Positions 46,507-54,242 of a stretch of 64,000 nt of DNA are shown here, piece after piece; position 1 is the first letter of the stretch; each line of letters begins with the position of its first letter. Origin of the DNA: Microbacterium sp. LWO13-1.2 (GTDB lineage: Bacteria; Actinomycetota; Actinomycetes; Actinomycetales; Microbacteriaceae); NCBI RefSeq assembly GCF_038397725.1, contig NZ_CP151634.1, forward strand, positions 372,001 through 436,000, read 5' to 3'. The position numbers and the translations under genes were made by a program. The notes below the pieces were generated by a model. The model saw only the letters and a list, made by a program, of their open reading frames with translations. It ran no database searches and was not told the origin of the DNA.

Positions 46507-46617
46507 CTGGCGAACGCTACCCCTGGAGGCTTGAGGAAGTAAGGGGGGTTGCATCTTTGACAGGCAAGTGTCAGACCCGATGAGACGGGAACGGCACGGA
46601 GGACTTACGGTTCTCTC

Positions 46618-46920
46618 ATGGGCAGACTCAAGTACGACGGCACGTCGGATCCGATCCTCATCGAGGACGCGACGCTGGCACATCTCAAGATCATCATCGC
46701 CACGAAGCTTCGACGCCAGGAGAGCTTCATGATGACGTGGCGCCCGATCGGCCAAGGACCCGACGCTCGAGCGACCGTGTGGATCCACCCGGCTATCCCG
46801 CTGCAGTTCGGATTCGATGACGCCGAGGCCCCGCCCATCGATGCGCACCGCATCACCGAGATGATGGGTGCGCTCAATGCGACCGGAGAACTGGTCCTCG
46901 ACCACTTCACCTCGCAGTGA
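46618..46920 (+). CDS. DUF7882-type small protein
   Basis: A 100-aa protein resembling the Microbacteriaceae family often mislabelled ATP-dependent DNA ligase: MGRLKYDGTSDPILIEDA, a helical HLKIIIATKLRRQESFMM, TVWIHPAIPLQFGF and LNATGELVLDHF. No ligase motif is present. Function unknown. It is encoded by itself between the small-gene cluster and the SDR gene. Confidence 0.7.
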   Translation: MGRLKYDGTSDPILIEDATLAHLKIIIATKLRRQESFMMTWRPIGQGPDARATVWIHPAIPLQFGFDDAEAPPIDAHRITEMMGALNATGELVLDHFTSQ

Positions 46921-47005
46921 AGCCGCCAGTCGCCCGGGCACGGAATAGGTCCGCAACGACTCCGGTTGCAGTCGAAGGCACAACGGCCACCGAGGTGAGG
47001 ACCAT

Positions 47006-47599
47006 ATGAGAATTCTGCTGATCGGCGCAAGTGGACACGTCGGCGCCGCCGCGACACGCGCTCTCGAGGCCCGTCACACCGTCATCCCGGTCGGGCGCTC
47101 CACCTCACCGCGCGTGGACGTCACGGATGCCGCCTCGATCACGGCGCTGTTCGAAGCCGTCGGCGAGGTCGATGCCGTCGTCGTCGCCGCGGGGTCAGTC
47201 CCCTTCGAGCCGCTCGCGGAACTGGGACCCGACGACTACCGGAGCGCCTTCGAGGGCAAGGTCCTCTCCCAGATCGACGTCGTCCGGATCGGAACGCCCT
47301 ACGTCGCCGACGGCGGTTCTTTCACGCTCACCACCGGCATCCTGGCACGCGAACCCATCGCCACCGGCGCTGCCGCCTCGATGGCGAACGGCGCCGTGGA
47401 ATCGTTCGTGCTCGCCGCGGCGACGGAACTGCCCCGTGGCATCCGCGTCAACGCCGTCAGCCCCACGGTTCTCGAGGAATCCACCGGTTACCACGCTGCC
47501 TTCCCCGGATTCATCCCGGTCTCCTCCGTCGCCGTCGGCCAGGCGTTCACGAAGTCGGTCGACGGAGTGCAGACCGGTCAGGTCTTCCGACTCGACTGA
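47006..47599 (+). CDS. Short-chain dehydrogenase/reductase family protein
   Basis: A 197-aa protein, shorter than usual SDRs (about 250). It has the cofactor loop LLIGASGHVGAAATRAL, DVTDAASITALFE and the late GIRVNAVSPTVLEES. The catalytic Tyr-x-x-x-Lys is missing; the position holds AAASMANGAVESF, so it may be an atypical SDR without normal redox activity (similar short SDRs of the YdfG/Rv-type exist). No neighbour indicates the role. Confidence 0.83.
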   Translation: MRILLIGASGHVGAAATRALEARHTVIPVGRSTSPRVDVTDAASITALFEAVGEVDAVVVAAGSVPFEPLAELGPDDYRSAFEGKVLSQIDVVRIGTPYVADGGSFTLTTGILAREPIATGAAASMANGAVESFVLAAATELPRGIRVNAVSPTVLEESTGYHAAFPGFIPVSSVAVGQAFTKSVDGVQTGQVFRLD

Positions 47600-48301
47600 T
47601 CAGCCGAGCCGCGGCGCCGAAAGTGTGAGCGGCAGATTCCGCATGACGACGACGCTGTCGAACACCGCCGCACCAGGCGGCAACGCGTCGAAGAACGACG
47701 AGCGCAGGCTGCGCATTCTGGCCCCTTCCACGGACCACTCCTCGGATGCGAGCACCACCGGCTCCAGGGTCACACCGTCCTGCCGGCGCGACCACCCGAT
47801 GCGTCCGGCGCGGTAGAACTCCGAGGCGTCGTCGACGGTATCGAAGAAGTCACTGCGCCATTCGCCTCCGACTTCGACGTCGGCAGCGAGGCTCTCCCCT
47901 TTCGCATCCATCGTCAGCGCATACCTGTCGCCGGACTCGTCGATCGTGAATCGCGCCTTTCGGTGCACACCGGGAAACAGGCGGCCCCCGAACAGCACGG
48001 GACTCCACGCGGAACTGTGCCGTTCGAAGATGTAGACACCGCGATGAGTCTCGCCGGCGTCGTCCCACTCGACGGCCATGCGGTGCGCGGCGTTCTCCGA
48101 GCGCAGGCCCCACCGTCCGCGAAGCCATGTCGGGCGGACGTCCTCGATTCCCAGTACGCAGACCCCGGCGAGCGCATATCCCTTGATGAGCTGCGGGCGG
48201 AACCGCGCGGGGAGGAGGCTGCGAGCCACTTCCGGGTCGAGTCGGTAACTGAGGAGGAGTCGCCGACGAAGGTGCGCCCGTACCTCTCGCAGAACAGTCA
48301 T
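47600..48301 (-). CDS. DUF2071 family protein
   Basis: A 233-aa protein with the DUF2071 (YqjF-like) pattern: LLLSYRLDPEVARSLLPARFRPQ at residues 15-37, GYALAGVCVLGIEDVRP and ENAAHRMAVEW. The family is uncharacterised. Its ATG overlaps the ArsR gene stop by four bases, so both are expected to be co-expressed and regulated by that repressor. It converges with the SDR gene immediately after its stop. Confidence 0.85.
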   Translation of the reverse strand: MTVLREVRAHLRRRLLLSYRLDPEVARSLLPARFRPQLIKGYALAGVCVLGIEDVRPTWLRGRWGLRSENAAHRMAVEWDDAGETHRGVYIFERHSSAWSPVLFGGRLFPGVHRKARFTIDESGDRYALTMDAKGESLAADVEVGGEWRSDFFDTVDDASEFYRAGRIGWSRRQDGVTLEPVVLASEEWSVEGARMRSLRSSFFDALPPGAAVFDSVVVMRNLPLTLSAPRLG

Positions 48302-48636
48302 TCGATCGCCTCACCCTTCGCGGCATTCGCCGAACGTCTCTTGCGCACTTCGCGCACCACGACCTGTTCCGGGCACACGGTGGAGAGGAAGTCTCCGACC
48401 GTGAGGGCGAGGCGTCCGCTGACGAGCGAGTACAGGATGCGATTGGCGTCGCGCCGCTCGCTGATCAGTCCTGCACCTCGAAGAACGCGAAGGTGACGAG
48501 AGATGGTGGGCCCCGTCGCGTGGAACTGCGCGGCGATCTGGCCAGCGGCCAGCTCGCCGTCTTTCAAGTCCTGGAGGATCTGCCGTCGGGTCGGATGCGC
48601 CAGCGCCTCGAAGACTGTGGTCGCTTCGTCTTCCAT
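48298..48636 (-). CDS. ArsR-family winged-helix repressor
   Basis: A 112-aa regulator. EALAHPTRRQILQDLKDGEL is the standard opening helix; QFHATGPTISRHLRVLRGAGL is the recognition helix; RILYSLVSGRL is the wing. No Cys metal site is seen, so it may sense an organic ligand or partner protein rather than metal. The start may be leaderless: a TATATT hexamer lies 6 bases before the ATG. It is first of a two-gene operon with DUF2071. Confidence 0.9.
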   Translation of the reverse strand: MEDEATTVFEALAHPTRRQILQDLKDGELAAGQIAAQFHATGPTISRHLRVLRGAGLISERRDANRILYSLVSGRLALTVGDFLSTVCPEQVVVREVRKRRSANAAKGEAIE

Positions 48637-48642
48637 ATTTGC

Positions 48643-48658
48643 AATATAGCACTAGTGC
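48643..48658 (-). promoter_or_regulatory. Leaderless -10 and palindrome of the arsR-DUF2071 operon
   Basis: On the reverse strand TATATT (48648-48643) lies 6 bases before the ATG, and the perfect palindrome GCACTAGTGC (48649-48658) sits directly upstream. This fits an autorepressed leaderless promoter; the -35 is not clear. Confidence 0.5.
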
Positions 48659-48894
48659 GAAATAGCTTCGCCCTCCGCTTCCCGGAGCCGGACCTCGATC
48701 CAAGACTCCATCCCCGAATCACAGCACGCAAAGATAAGCTGAGTGCGCGGCGCATGTCTCTCCGGCTTCCGGAAGGGCATTGTGGCGGCGTTCCCCACGA
48801 CATCCCCTTGGCCCCGCGAAATCGCTCCGCCCCTGCCGCATGATCCGGGCGGACCGAGTTCGGCGGATGCGCCACCCCAGAAAGGCCTGAGCAC

Positions 48895-50355
48895 ATGAGC
48901 GACTCCCCCGGCACCGGCGATCGCGGAGACGACTTCTTCGACCAGCTGGTTCAGAGCAACCCCCGTGAGCAGTCCGCGTTCACCGTGGGCTTCCGCGGAT
49001 ACGACAAGGGCGAGGTCGATACAGCGCTCTCGGGCCTGCGGCACCAGCTGCAGCAGGTCACCGCCGATCTGAACGACATCAACGAACGCCACACTTCGGA
49101 GCTCGAAGCCGTGCGCGCCGAGGAGAGCGCCGTTCGAGAAGCTCTCGAGTCGCAGATCGCCGCCGCCAAGGCCCAGGCTGCCGAGGCCGAGCAGCAGGTC
49201 AGCACGCTCACCTCCGAGCTCGTCGACGCTCCCCGCCCGGAAGGCAAGGAAGCGCCGTCGCGCCAGCAGTTCGAGGCGATCCTGCGGGTTGCCGAGGAGC
49301 AGGCCAACGTGCTCATCCAGAACGCGGCTGTGCAGGCCGACCGTCTGATGGCGGCCGCTCGTGAAGAAGTCGCCGCACAGCGCGCCGAGGCCGACGCCGA
49401 CGCCACCCGGATCACCGCGCAGGCGCAGCGCGATGCCGACCAGGTGCGTCTGAAGATGGACACCGAGTACACCGCGCACGAGGCGCGGATCGAACGCGAA
49501 GCCGCGCACGCAGACGAGAAGGTCGCCCAGGCCGCTCAGGAAGCGACTGCGATCCGCACCGAGGCCGAGAAGGGTGCAGCCGCACTGCGCTCGCTGGTGA
49601 CCCGCGAGACGACACAACTGCGGGCGGATGCCGAGCGCGAGGTCCGCGAGATGAACGCCCGCGTTCTCGAGTTCGAGGAGACGCTCACCCGCCGCCAGGA
49701 CGACGCGCAGCAGGAGTTCCTGGTGCTGCACAACCAGGCGGTCGCGCACGCCGAGCGCATCACCACCGACGCGAACGAGCAGGTTGCCGCCTCCCTGGAG
49801 CACGCCCAGCGGATCTCCGGCAAGGCCGACGACTACGAGCGCCTGATGCGCGCGCAGGCCGCGACGATCGAGGCCGATACTCATGTGCGCGCCCGCGACA
49901 CCCTCGACCGCGCTCGCGTGAAGTCGCAGAAGATCGTCGACACTGTCATGGAGCACGCCACGACCGTGCTGCGCGACGCCGAGGACCGGACCCGCCAGCT
50001 GCGCTGGCAGCAGCAGCAGTTGTCGAGCTTCATGTCCGAGGTGCGCGAGCTGATCCGCCCCGACGGCATCCTTGCCGCCGAGCCGACCACTGCCGACTCC
50101 GCGGCGGTGGCCGTCAGCACCAAGAGCACCAAGAACGCCAAGGGCACCAAGAACGCGATCGATTCCGAGTCGGAGCTGGTGACCGAGGCCGAAGTGGAAG
50201 ACGCCGCAGACGCCGCGCCGGAGGCGCCCGTCGGCGACGAGTCTTTCCTCGGCGATGAGGCGCTCGACGACGAACTGATCGACGACGAGTCCATCGTCGC
50301 CAACAAGATCACCATCGAGGTCGTCGAGGCCGACGAGGAGCACGCAGGACGCTGA
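48895..50355 (+). CDS. DivIVA-domain coiled-coil protein, Scy/Wag31-like
   Basis: A 486-aa cytoplasmic coiled-coil protein. The N-terminal FTVGFRGYDKGEVDTAL (residues about 29-46) is the DivIVA hallmark (membrane-binding crossed loops). Residues about 48-400 are almost continuous Ala/Glu/Arg/Gln heptads; the C-terminus is low-complexity and acidic. In actinobacteria such proteins scaffold the cell pole and apical growth; it is longer than Wag31 (about 270-380 aa) and may be an additional scaffold. A ribosome-binding site AAAGG lies about 11 bases before the ATG. A long terminator follows. Confidence 0.82.
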   Translation: MSDSPGTGDRGDDFFDQLVQSNPREQSAFTVGFRGYDKGEVDTALSGLRHQLQQVTADLNDINERHTSELEAVRAEESAVREALESQIAAAKAQAAEAEQQVSTLTSELVDAPRPEGKEAPSRQQFEAILRVAEEQANVLIQNAAVQADRLMAAAREEVAAQRAEADADATRITAQAQRDADQVRLKMDTEYTAHEARIEREAAHADEKVAQAAQEATAIRTEAEKGAAALRSLVTRETTQLRADAEREVREMNARVLEFEETLTRRQDDAQQEFLVLHNQAVAHAERITTDANEQVAASLEHAQRISGKADDYERLMRAQAATIEADTHVRARDTLDRARVKSQKIVDTVMEHATTVLRDAEDRTRQLRWQQQQLSSFMSEVRELIRPDGILAAEPTTADSAAVAVSTKSTKNAKGTKNAIDSESELVTEAEVEDAADAAPEAPVGDESFLGDEALDDELIDDESIVANKITIEVVEADEEHAGR

Positions 50356-50370
50356 TCACCGTCCTCTCGA

Positions 50371-50406
50371 ACTGAGGCGCGAACGGATTTCCGTTCGCGC
50401 CTCAGT
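50371..50406 (+). terminator. Strong hairpin terminator after the DivIVA-like gene
   Basis: A perfect 17-base stem (ACTGAGGCGCGAACGGA, 50371-50387, mirrored at 50390-50406) lies 16 bases past the stop, followed by CGTTTCC. No long T tract. Confidence 0.75.
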
Positions 50407-50420
50407 CGTTTCCGATGCTC

Positions 50421-50444
50421 GGGGTCCACCGATCGGTGGACCCC
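50421..50444. repeat. Perfect 24-base palindrome before the ABC transporter operon
   Basis: GGGGTCCACCGA (50421-50432) is immediately followed by its exact inverse (50433-50444), with no loop. It starts 14 bases after the previous hairpin and ends 55 bases before the ATPase start. It may be an operator for the transporter operon (a gapless palindrome suits a dimeric regulator) or a second terminator. Confidence 0.75.
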
Positions 50445-50499
50445 GGAATCCGCCTCCTCACCGCTACCGCGTCGCCGCGGCTCCAGCCACGCTGGAGTC

Positions 50500-51438
50500 A
50501 TGACAGACAACGTGATCGAGGTGCGTGACCTCCGCAAGGAGTACGGGGGCTTCACGGCTGTCGACGGCATCAGCTTCGAGATCCACCGCGGTGAGACTTT
50601 CGCGCTCCTCGGACCGAACGGCGCGGGCAAGTCCACCACGATCGAGATCCTCGAGGGCTATCGGCATCGCACCTCCGGCGACGTGCGCGTGCTCGGTGTC
50701 GACCCGCAGCGCGGCGGGCTGGACTGGAAGGCTCGCCTCGGCATCGTTCTACAGTCCACCGGAGAAGCGGGCACCTTCACGGTCCGCGAGCTGCTGACCG
50801 AGTTCGCCGGTTACTTCCCTCACCCCCGTGACGTCGACGAGGTCATCGCCGCCGTCGGGCTCGACGAGAAGCAGCGCACACGGGCGGCGAAGCTCTCCGG
50901 CGGGCAGCAGCGTCGACTCGACGTCGCGCTCGGAATCATCGGCCGCCCCGAGCTCCTCTTCCTCGACGAGCCGACGACGGGGTTCGACCCCGCGGCGCGG
51001 CGCCAGTTCTGGGATCTCATCCGCTCGCTGAAACGGGAGGGCACCAGCATCCTCCTCACCACCCACTACCTCGATGAAGCAGCGCAACTCGGCGACCGCG
51101 CGGCCGTGATCACCGGCGGCACCATCACCGCGATCGGGCGCATCGACGAGATCGGCGGACCGGACGCGCGCACCCCCGTGGTGCGCTGGATCGATCCCGC
51201 AGGCACGGCCCACAGTGAGAAGACCGTCGCACCCGGCGCACTCGTGGCCGAGCTCTACCGCCGCGACGGCGAGCCGCGAGGTCTGGAGATCGTCCGGCCG
51301 ACGTTGGAAGACGTCTACCTGGAGTTGATCCGAGCATCCGCTGTTCATGACCCCGCAGAAACCGTCCACCCGCTGCGCGCCACCCCTGAGGACACGCTGG
51401 CCCCCTTCGCTCCGGTCGCGATTCTTGAGGAGTTGTGA
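50500..51438 (+). CDS. ABC-2 type exporter ATPase
   Basis: A 312-aa cytoplasmic ATPase of the DrrA/daunorubicin-resistance group. Walker A GPNGAGKSTT (about residues 38-47), signature LSGGQQRRLDVALG, Walker B LLFLDEPTTGFDP and the H loop follow in order; the last 80 residues form the DrrA-like C-terminal domain. It overlaps the permease region closely and probably drives export of a drug-like or lipid molecule. The upstream palindrome may control it. Confidence 0.93.
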   Translation: MTDNVIEVRDLRKEYGGFTAVDGISFEIHRGETFALLGPNGAGKSTTIEILEGYRHRTSGDVRVLGVDPQRGGLDWKARLGIVLQSTGEAGTFTVRELLTEFAGYFPHPRDVDEVIAAVGLDEKQRTRAAKLSGGQQRRLDVALGIIGRPELLFLDEPTTGFDPAARRQFWDLIRSLKREGTSILLTTHYLDEAAQLGDRAAVITGGTITAIGRIDEIGGPDARTPVVRWIDPAGTAHSEKTVAPGALVAELYRRDGEPRGLEIVRPTLEDVYLELIRASAVHDPAETVHPLRATPEDTLAPFAPVAILEEL

Positions 51439-51440
51439 AC

Positions 51441-52283
51441 ATGACCATCACCGCCCCCACCGCCGCATCCCCGAACTTCGGCCTGCCACGTACGATTCGC
51501 CTCGGTGCCCGCCGCATCCGCTTCGAGCTGCGCCAATACTTCCGTGCCGGCGACCAGGTCTTCTTCACGTTCCTGTTCCCGACGGTGATGTACCTCATCT
51601 TCGCGACCATCTTCACCGGCGACATCGGCGAGGGGGCGGATGCCGTGAGCATGGCGACCTACTACCTTCCCGGCCTGATCGCCGGTGGCATCCTGCTCTC
51701 CGGGGTGCAGGGGCTGTCGATCGAGATCGCCGTCGAGAAGAGCGACGGCACCCTGAAGCGCCTCGGAGGCATGCCGCTCTCACCGGTCACGTACTTCATC
51801 GGCAAGATCGGCGAGGTGTTCGTCACCGCCATCCTGCAGATCGCACTGCTGATCGCCGTCGCGGTCGTCGTCTATCGCGTCGAACTGCCCACCGCCCCGG
51901 AAGCGTGGGCTCGGTTCGCCTGGGTGTTCGTGCTCGGCCTCCTCACCTGCACCCTGCTCGGCATCGCCCTCTCCTCAGTGCCCCGGTCCGGCAAGACGTC
52001 CTCGGCGGTGGTCATCCCGATCGTGCTCCTCCTGCAGTTCATCTCCGGTGTGTACATCGCGTTCACGATGCTGCCGGAATGGCTGCAGAATGTCGCAGGG
52101 GTGTTCCCCTTGAAGTGGATCGCGCAGGGCATGCGTGCGTCGCTGCTGCCGGATTCCTTCAAAGCGGGTGAGGCGGGCGGGCAGTGGGATCTCGGGATGA
52201 TCGTGATCATGCTCGGCGTGTGGCTGGTGATCGGCCTGCTGCTCAGCCGGTTCACGTTCCGTTGGATCCGCCGCGACGGATGA
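51441..52283 (+). CDS. ABC-2 type exporter permease
   Basis: A 280-aa membrane partner with six predicted segments (TFLFPTVMYLIFATIF first; LGMIVIMLGVWLVIGLLL last). The chosen ATG 51441 has GAGGAG 8 bases upstream; a GTG at 51435 overlapping the ATPase stop is the alternative. It forms the exporter with the ATPase and is followed by the two-component genes. Confidence 0.9.
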   Translation: MTITAPTAASPNFGLPRTIRLGARRIRFELRQYFRAGDQVFFTFLFPTVMYLIFATIFTGDIGEGADAVSMATYYLPGLIAGGILLSGVQGLSIEIAVEKSDGTLKRLGGMPLSPVTYFIGKIGEVFVTAILQIALLIAVAVVVYRVELPTAPEAWARFAWVFVLGLLTCTLLGIALSSVPRSGKTSSAVVIPIVLLLQFISGVYIAFTMLPEWLQNVAGVFPLKWIAQGMRASLLPDSFKAGEAGGQWDLGMIVIMLGVWLVIGLLLSRFTFRWIRRDG

Positions 52284-52339
52284 CGGATGCCGTGCATCGC
52301 CGGAGCGCACCGGCACCGGAGGGTGGAAGAGTAGTTCCC

Positions 52340-53554
52340 ATGAGCAGCACCATCAGGAAGGAACGCCTGGGCTGGGACATCGCCACTGCCGCCCTCTTCG
52401 CGGTGATCACGCTGCTCGCTTTCGCCATGCTGCCTGCCCGCTTCCCCGGATCGCCGTGGCTGCTATTCACCGTCGCGTGCGGCATCGTCCTGGTCTATGC
52501 CCTCGGTGCCCGTCGCTTCGTCAGCATTCGCGAGTCTCCCCTGCCGACGCCGATGACCTCCATCGTGCTGCAGGCAGCCCTCGTCATCCTGCTCGCGCTC
52601 GGAGTCTCGCTCGAACCGAACATGCTCCTGTTGCAGACTCTGGTGCTGCCTCTGATCTGGATGACCTCGCGTTCAACGCTCCAGTCCGTCATCGTGACAG
52701 TGCTGAACGCGCTCATCCTCGGCACCGCATACTCGGTCTGGGGCGGTTTCGCCCCGGAACTGGTCATCGCCGGATTCCTGACTTCCGGGCTGTCCGGCGC
52801 ATTCAGTCTCGCGCTGGGACTCTGGATCACGCGGATCGCGGAGTGGGGCTCCGAACGTCAGCGGCTGCTCGCCGAGCTCACCGCCGCGCAGACCCGTCTC
52901 GAGGCGGCGAGCCACGAGGCGGGCGCGACGGCCGAACGAACACGCTTGGCGAGAGACGTGCACGACACGATCGCCCAGAGCCTGACCAGCATCGTCATGC
53001 TCGCGGAGCGCGCCCGTCACGACGGCTCGGCTGACACGGTCCTGCTCATCGAGGAGGCGGCGCGCAACGCCCTGCGTGAGGCACGCGCTCTCGTCGTCGT
53101 CGAGTCGCCGGCGACAGACCCGTCCGGTTCCCTCGCGCAGGCGCTGCATCGGCTCGGTGAGCGCTTCGGCCGGGAGACCGGCGTGCCGGTATCCGTGAAA
53201 GCCTCCGCCGAGGTCGTGCCCCGCGATGTGCAGGTCGTGCTGCTGCGGTGCGCGCAGGAAGGACTCGCGAACGTCCGCAAGCATGCGGCGGCCCACGCGG
53301 CATCCCTGACCTTGGAGATCGGCGATGAGGCGGTGCTCACGGTGAGCGATGACGGCCGCGGCATCGGCGACACGCAGATCGACGACGGCCGCGGGTTCGG
53401 GCTGTCGGGCATGCGAGACCGCGTCGCTCTCGTCGGCGGCGCGTTGCAGGTGCAGGATGCCGAAGAGTCAGGGGCCACGCTCACGGTGCGCATCCCGCTG
53501 ACGCGGCTGCCGCTGTCGGGCAGTTCGACTGATGCCGCGGCGAGGACAGCATGA
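52340..53554 (+). CDS. Sensor histidine kinase, NarL/DesK-type
   Basis: A 404-aa membrane sensor. About six N-terminal membrane segments (residues 15-185), then the HisKA_3 dimer region with the phospho-accepting His in ARDVHDTIAQSLTSIVML, and an HATPase with N box ANVRKH and SDDGRGIGD. An ATG at 52280 overlapping the permease stop would add 20 residues; I prefer 52340 (GGAAGAG at 9-10 bases). It overlaps the response regulator gene by four bases. A membrane sensor next to a desaturase recalls DesK, which senses membrane fluidity, but this is an analogy. Confidence 0.88.
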   Translation: MSSTIRKERLGWDIATAALFAVITLLAFAMLPARFPGSPWLLFTVACGIVLVYALGARRFVSIRESPLPTPMTSIVLQAALVILLALGVSLEPNMLLLQTLVLPLIWMTSRSTLQSVIVTVLNALILGTAYSVWGGFAPELVIAGFLTSGLSGAFSLALGLWITRIAEWGSERQRLLAELTAAQTRLEAASHEAGATAERTRLARDVHDTIAQSLTSIVMLAERARHDGSADTVLLIEEAARNALREARALVVVESPATDPSGSLAQALHRLGERFGRETGVPVSVKASAEVVPRDVQVVLLRCAQEGLANVRKHAAAHAASLTLEIGDEAVLTVSDDGRGIGDTQIDDGRGFGLSGMRDRVALVGGALQVQDAEESGATLTVRIPLTRLPLSGSSTDAAARTA

Positions 53555-54174
53555 TCCGCGTCATCGTCGCAGACGACCATCCGATCGTGCGTTCCGGCAT
53601 CGTCGGCCTCCTCGCTCTCGATGACGGCCTGGAGGTCGTCGGCGAGGCATCCGACGGTCTCGAAGCCGTCGAACTCGTCCGCACTCTGCGCCCCGACGTC
53701 GTTCTCATGGACCTGCGGATGCCGCGCCTCAGCGGCGCCGAGGCCACCGCACGGATCACCGAGGAGCTTCCCGGCGTGCGGGTGCTCGTCCTGACGACCT
53801 ATGAAAGCGATGACGACATCCTCGGTGCGATCGAAGCCGGCGCCAGCGGCTACCTGCTGAAGGCCGCGCCGCAGGAGGAGATCGTCGCCGGCATCCGCTC
53901 CGTGGCGGAGGGCCACACCGTTCTGGCTCCCTCGATCGCCGCGACCCTGGTGACGCGGATGCGGACCGACAGGGTTGAGCGCCCTCAGTTGAGCCCCCGC
54001 GAACTCGATGTGCTGCGCCTGGTCGCGCTGGGGCGCAGCAATCCTGAGATCGCCAGGGAACTGTTCATCGGCGAGGCCACGGTGAAGACGCACCTGTTGC
54101 ACGCATTCGAGAAGCTCGAGGTGTCGGACCGCACCCGTGCGGTCACCCTCGCTCTCGAGCTCGGGCTGCTGTAG
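53551..54174 (+). CDS. LuxR/NarL-type response regulator
   Basis: A 207-aa two-domain regulator. The receiver has the acidic pair VADDHPIV, phospho-acceptor Asp in DVVLMDLRMP and Lys in GYLLKAAP; the C-terminal LuxR helix-turn-helix has LSPRELDVLRLVALGRSNPEIARE. Its ATG overlaps the kinase stop (ATGA). It probably controls the exporter genes and perhaps the adjacent desaturase. Confidence 0.95.
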   Translation: MIRVIVADDHPIVRSGIVGLLALDDGLEVVGEASDGLEAVELVRTLRPDVVLMDLRMPRLSGAEATARITEELPGVRVLVLTTYESDDDILGAIEAGASGYLLKAAPQEEIVAGIRSVAEGHTVLAPSIAATLVTRMRTDRVERPQLSPRELDVLRLVALGRSNPEIARELFIGEATVKTHLLHAFEKLEVSDRTRAVTLALELGLL

Positions 54175-54190
54175 CGCCTCCCCAACGCAC

Positions 54191-54224
54191 GAATGGCCCG
54201 ATCTCCGGAGAGATCGAGCCATTC
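54191..54224. terminator. Bidirectional hairpin between the regulator and desaturase genes
   Basis: GAATGGC (54191-54197) pairs with GCCATTC (54218-54224) and an inner GATCTC/GAGATC stem continues, 16 bases after the regulator stop and 18 bases from the desaturase stop. Confidence 0.65.
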
Positions 54225-54242
54225 AGCGATTCGAGGAGCGGA

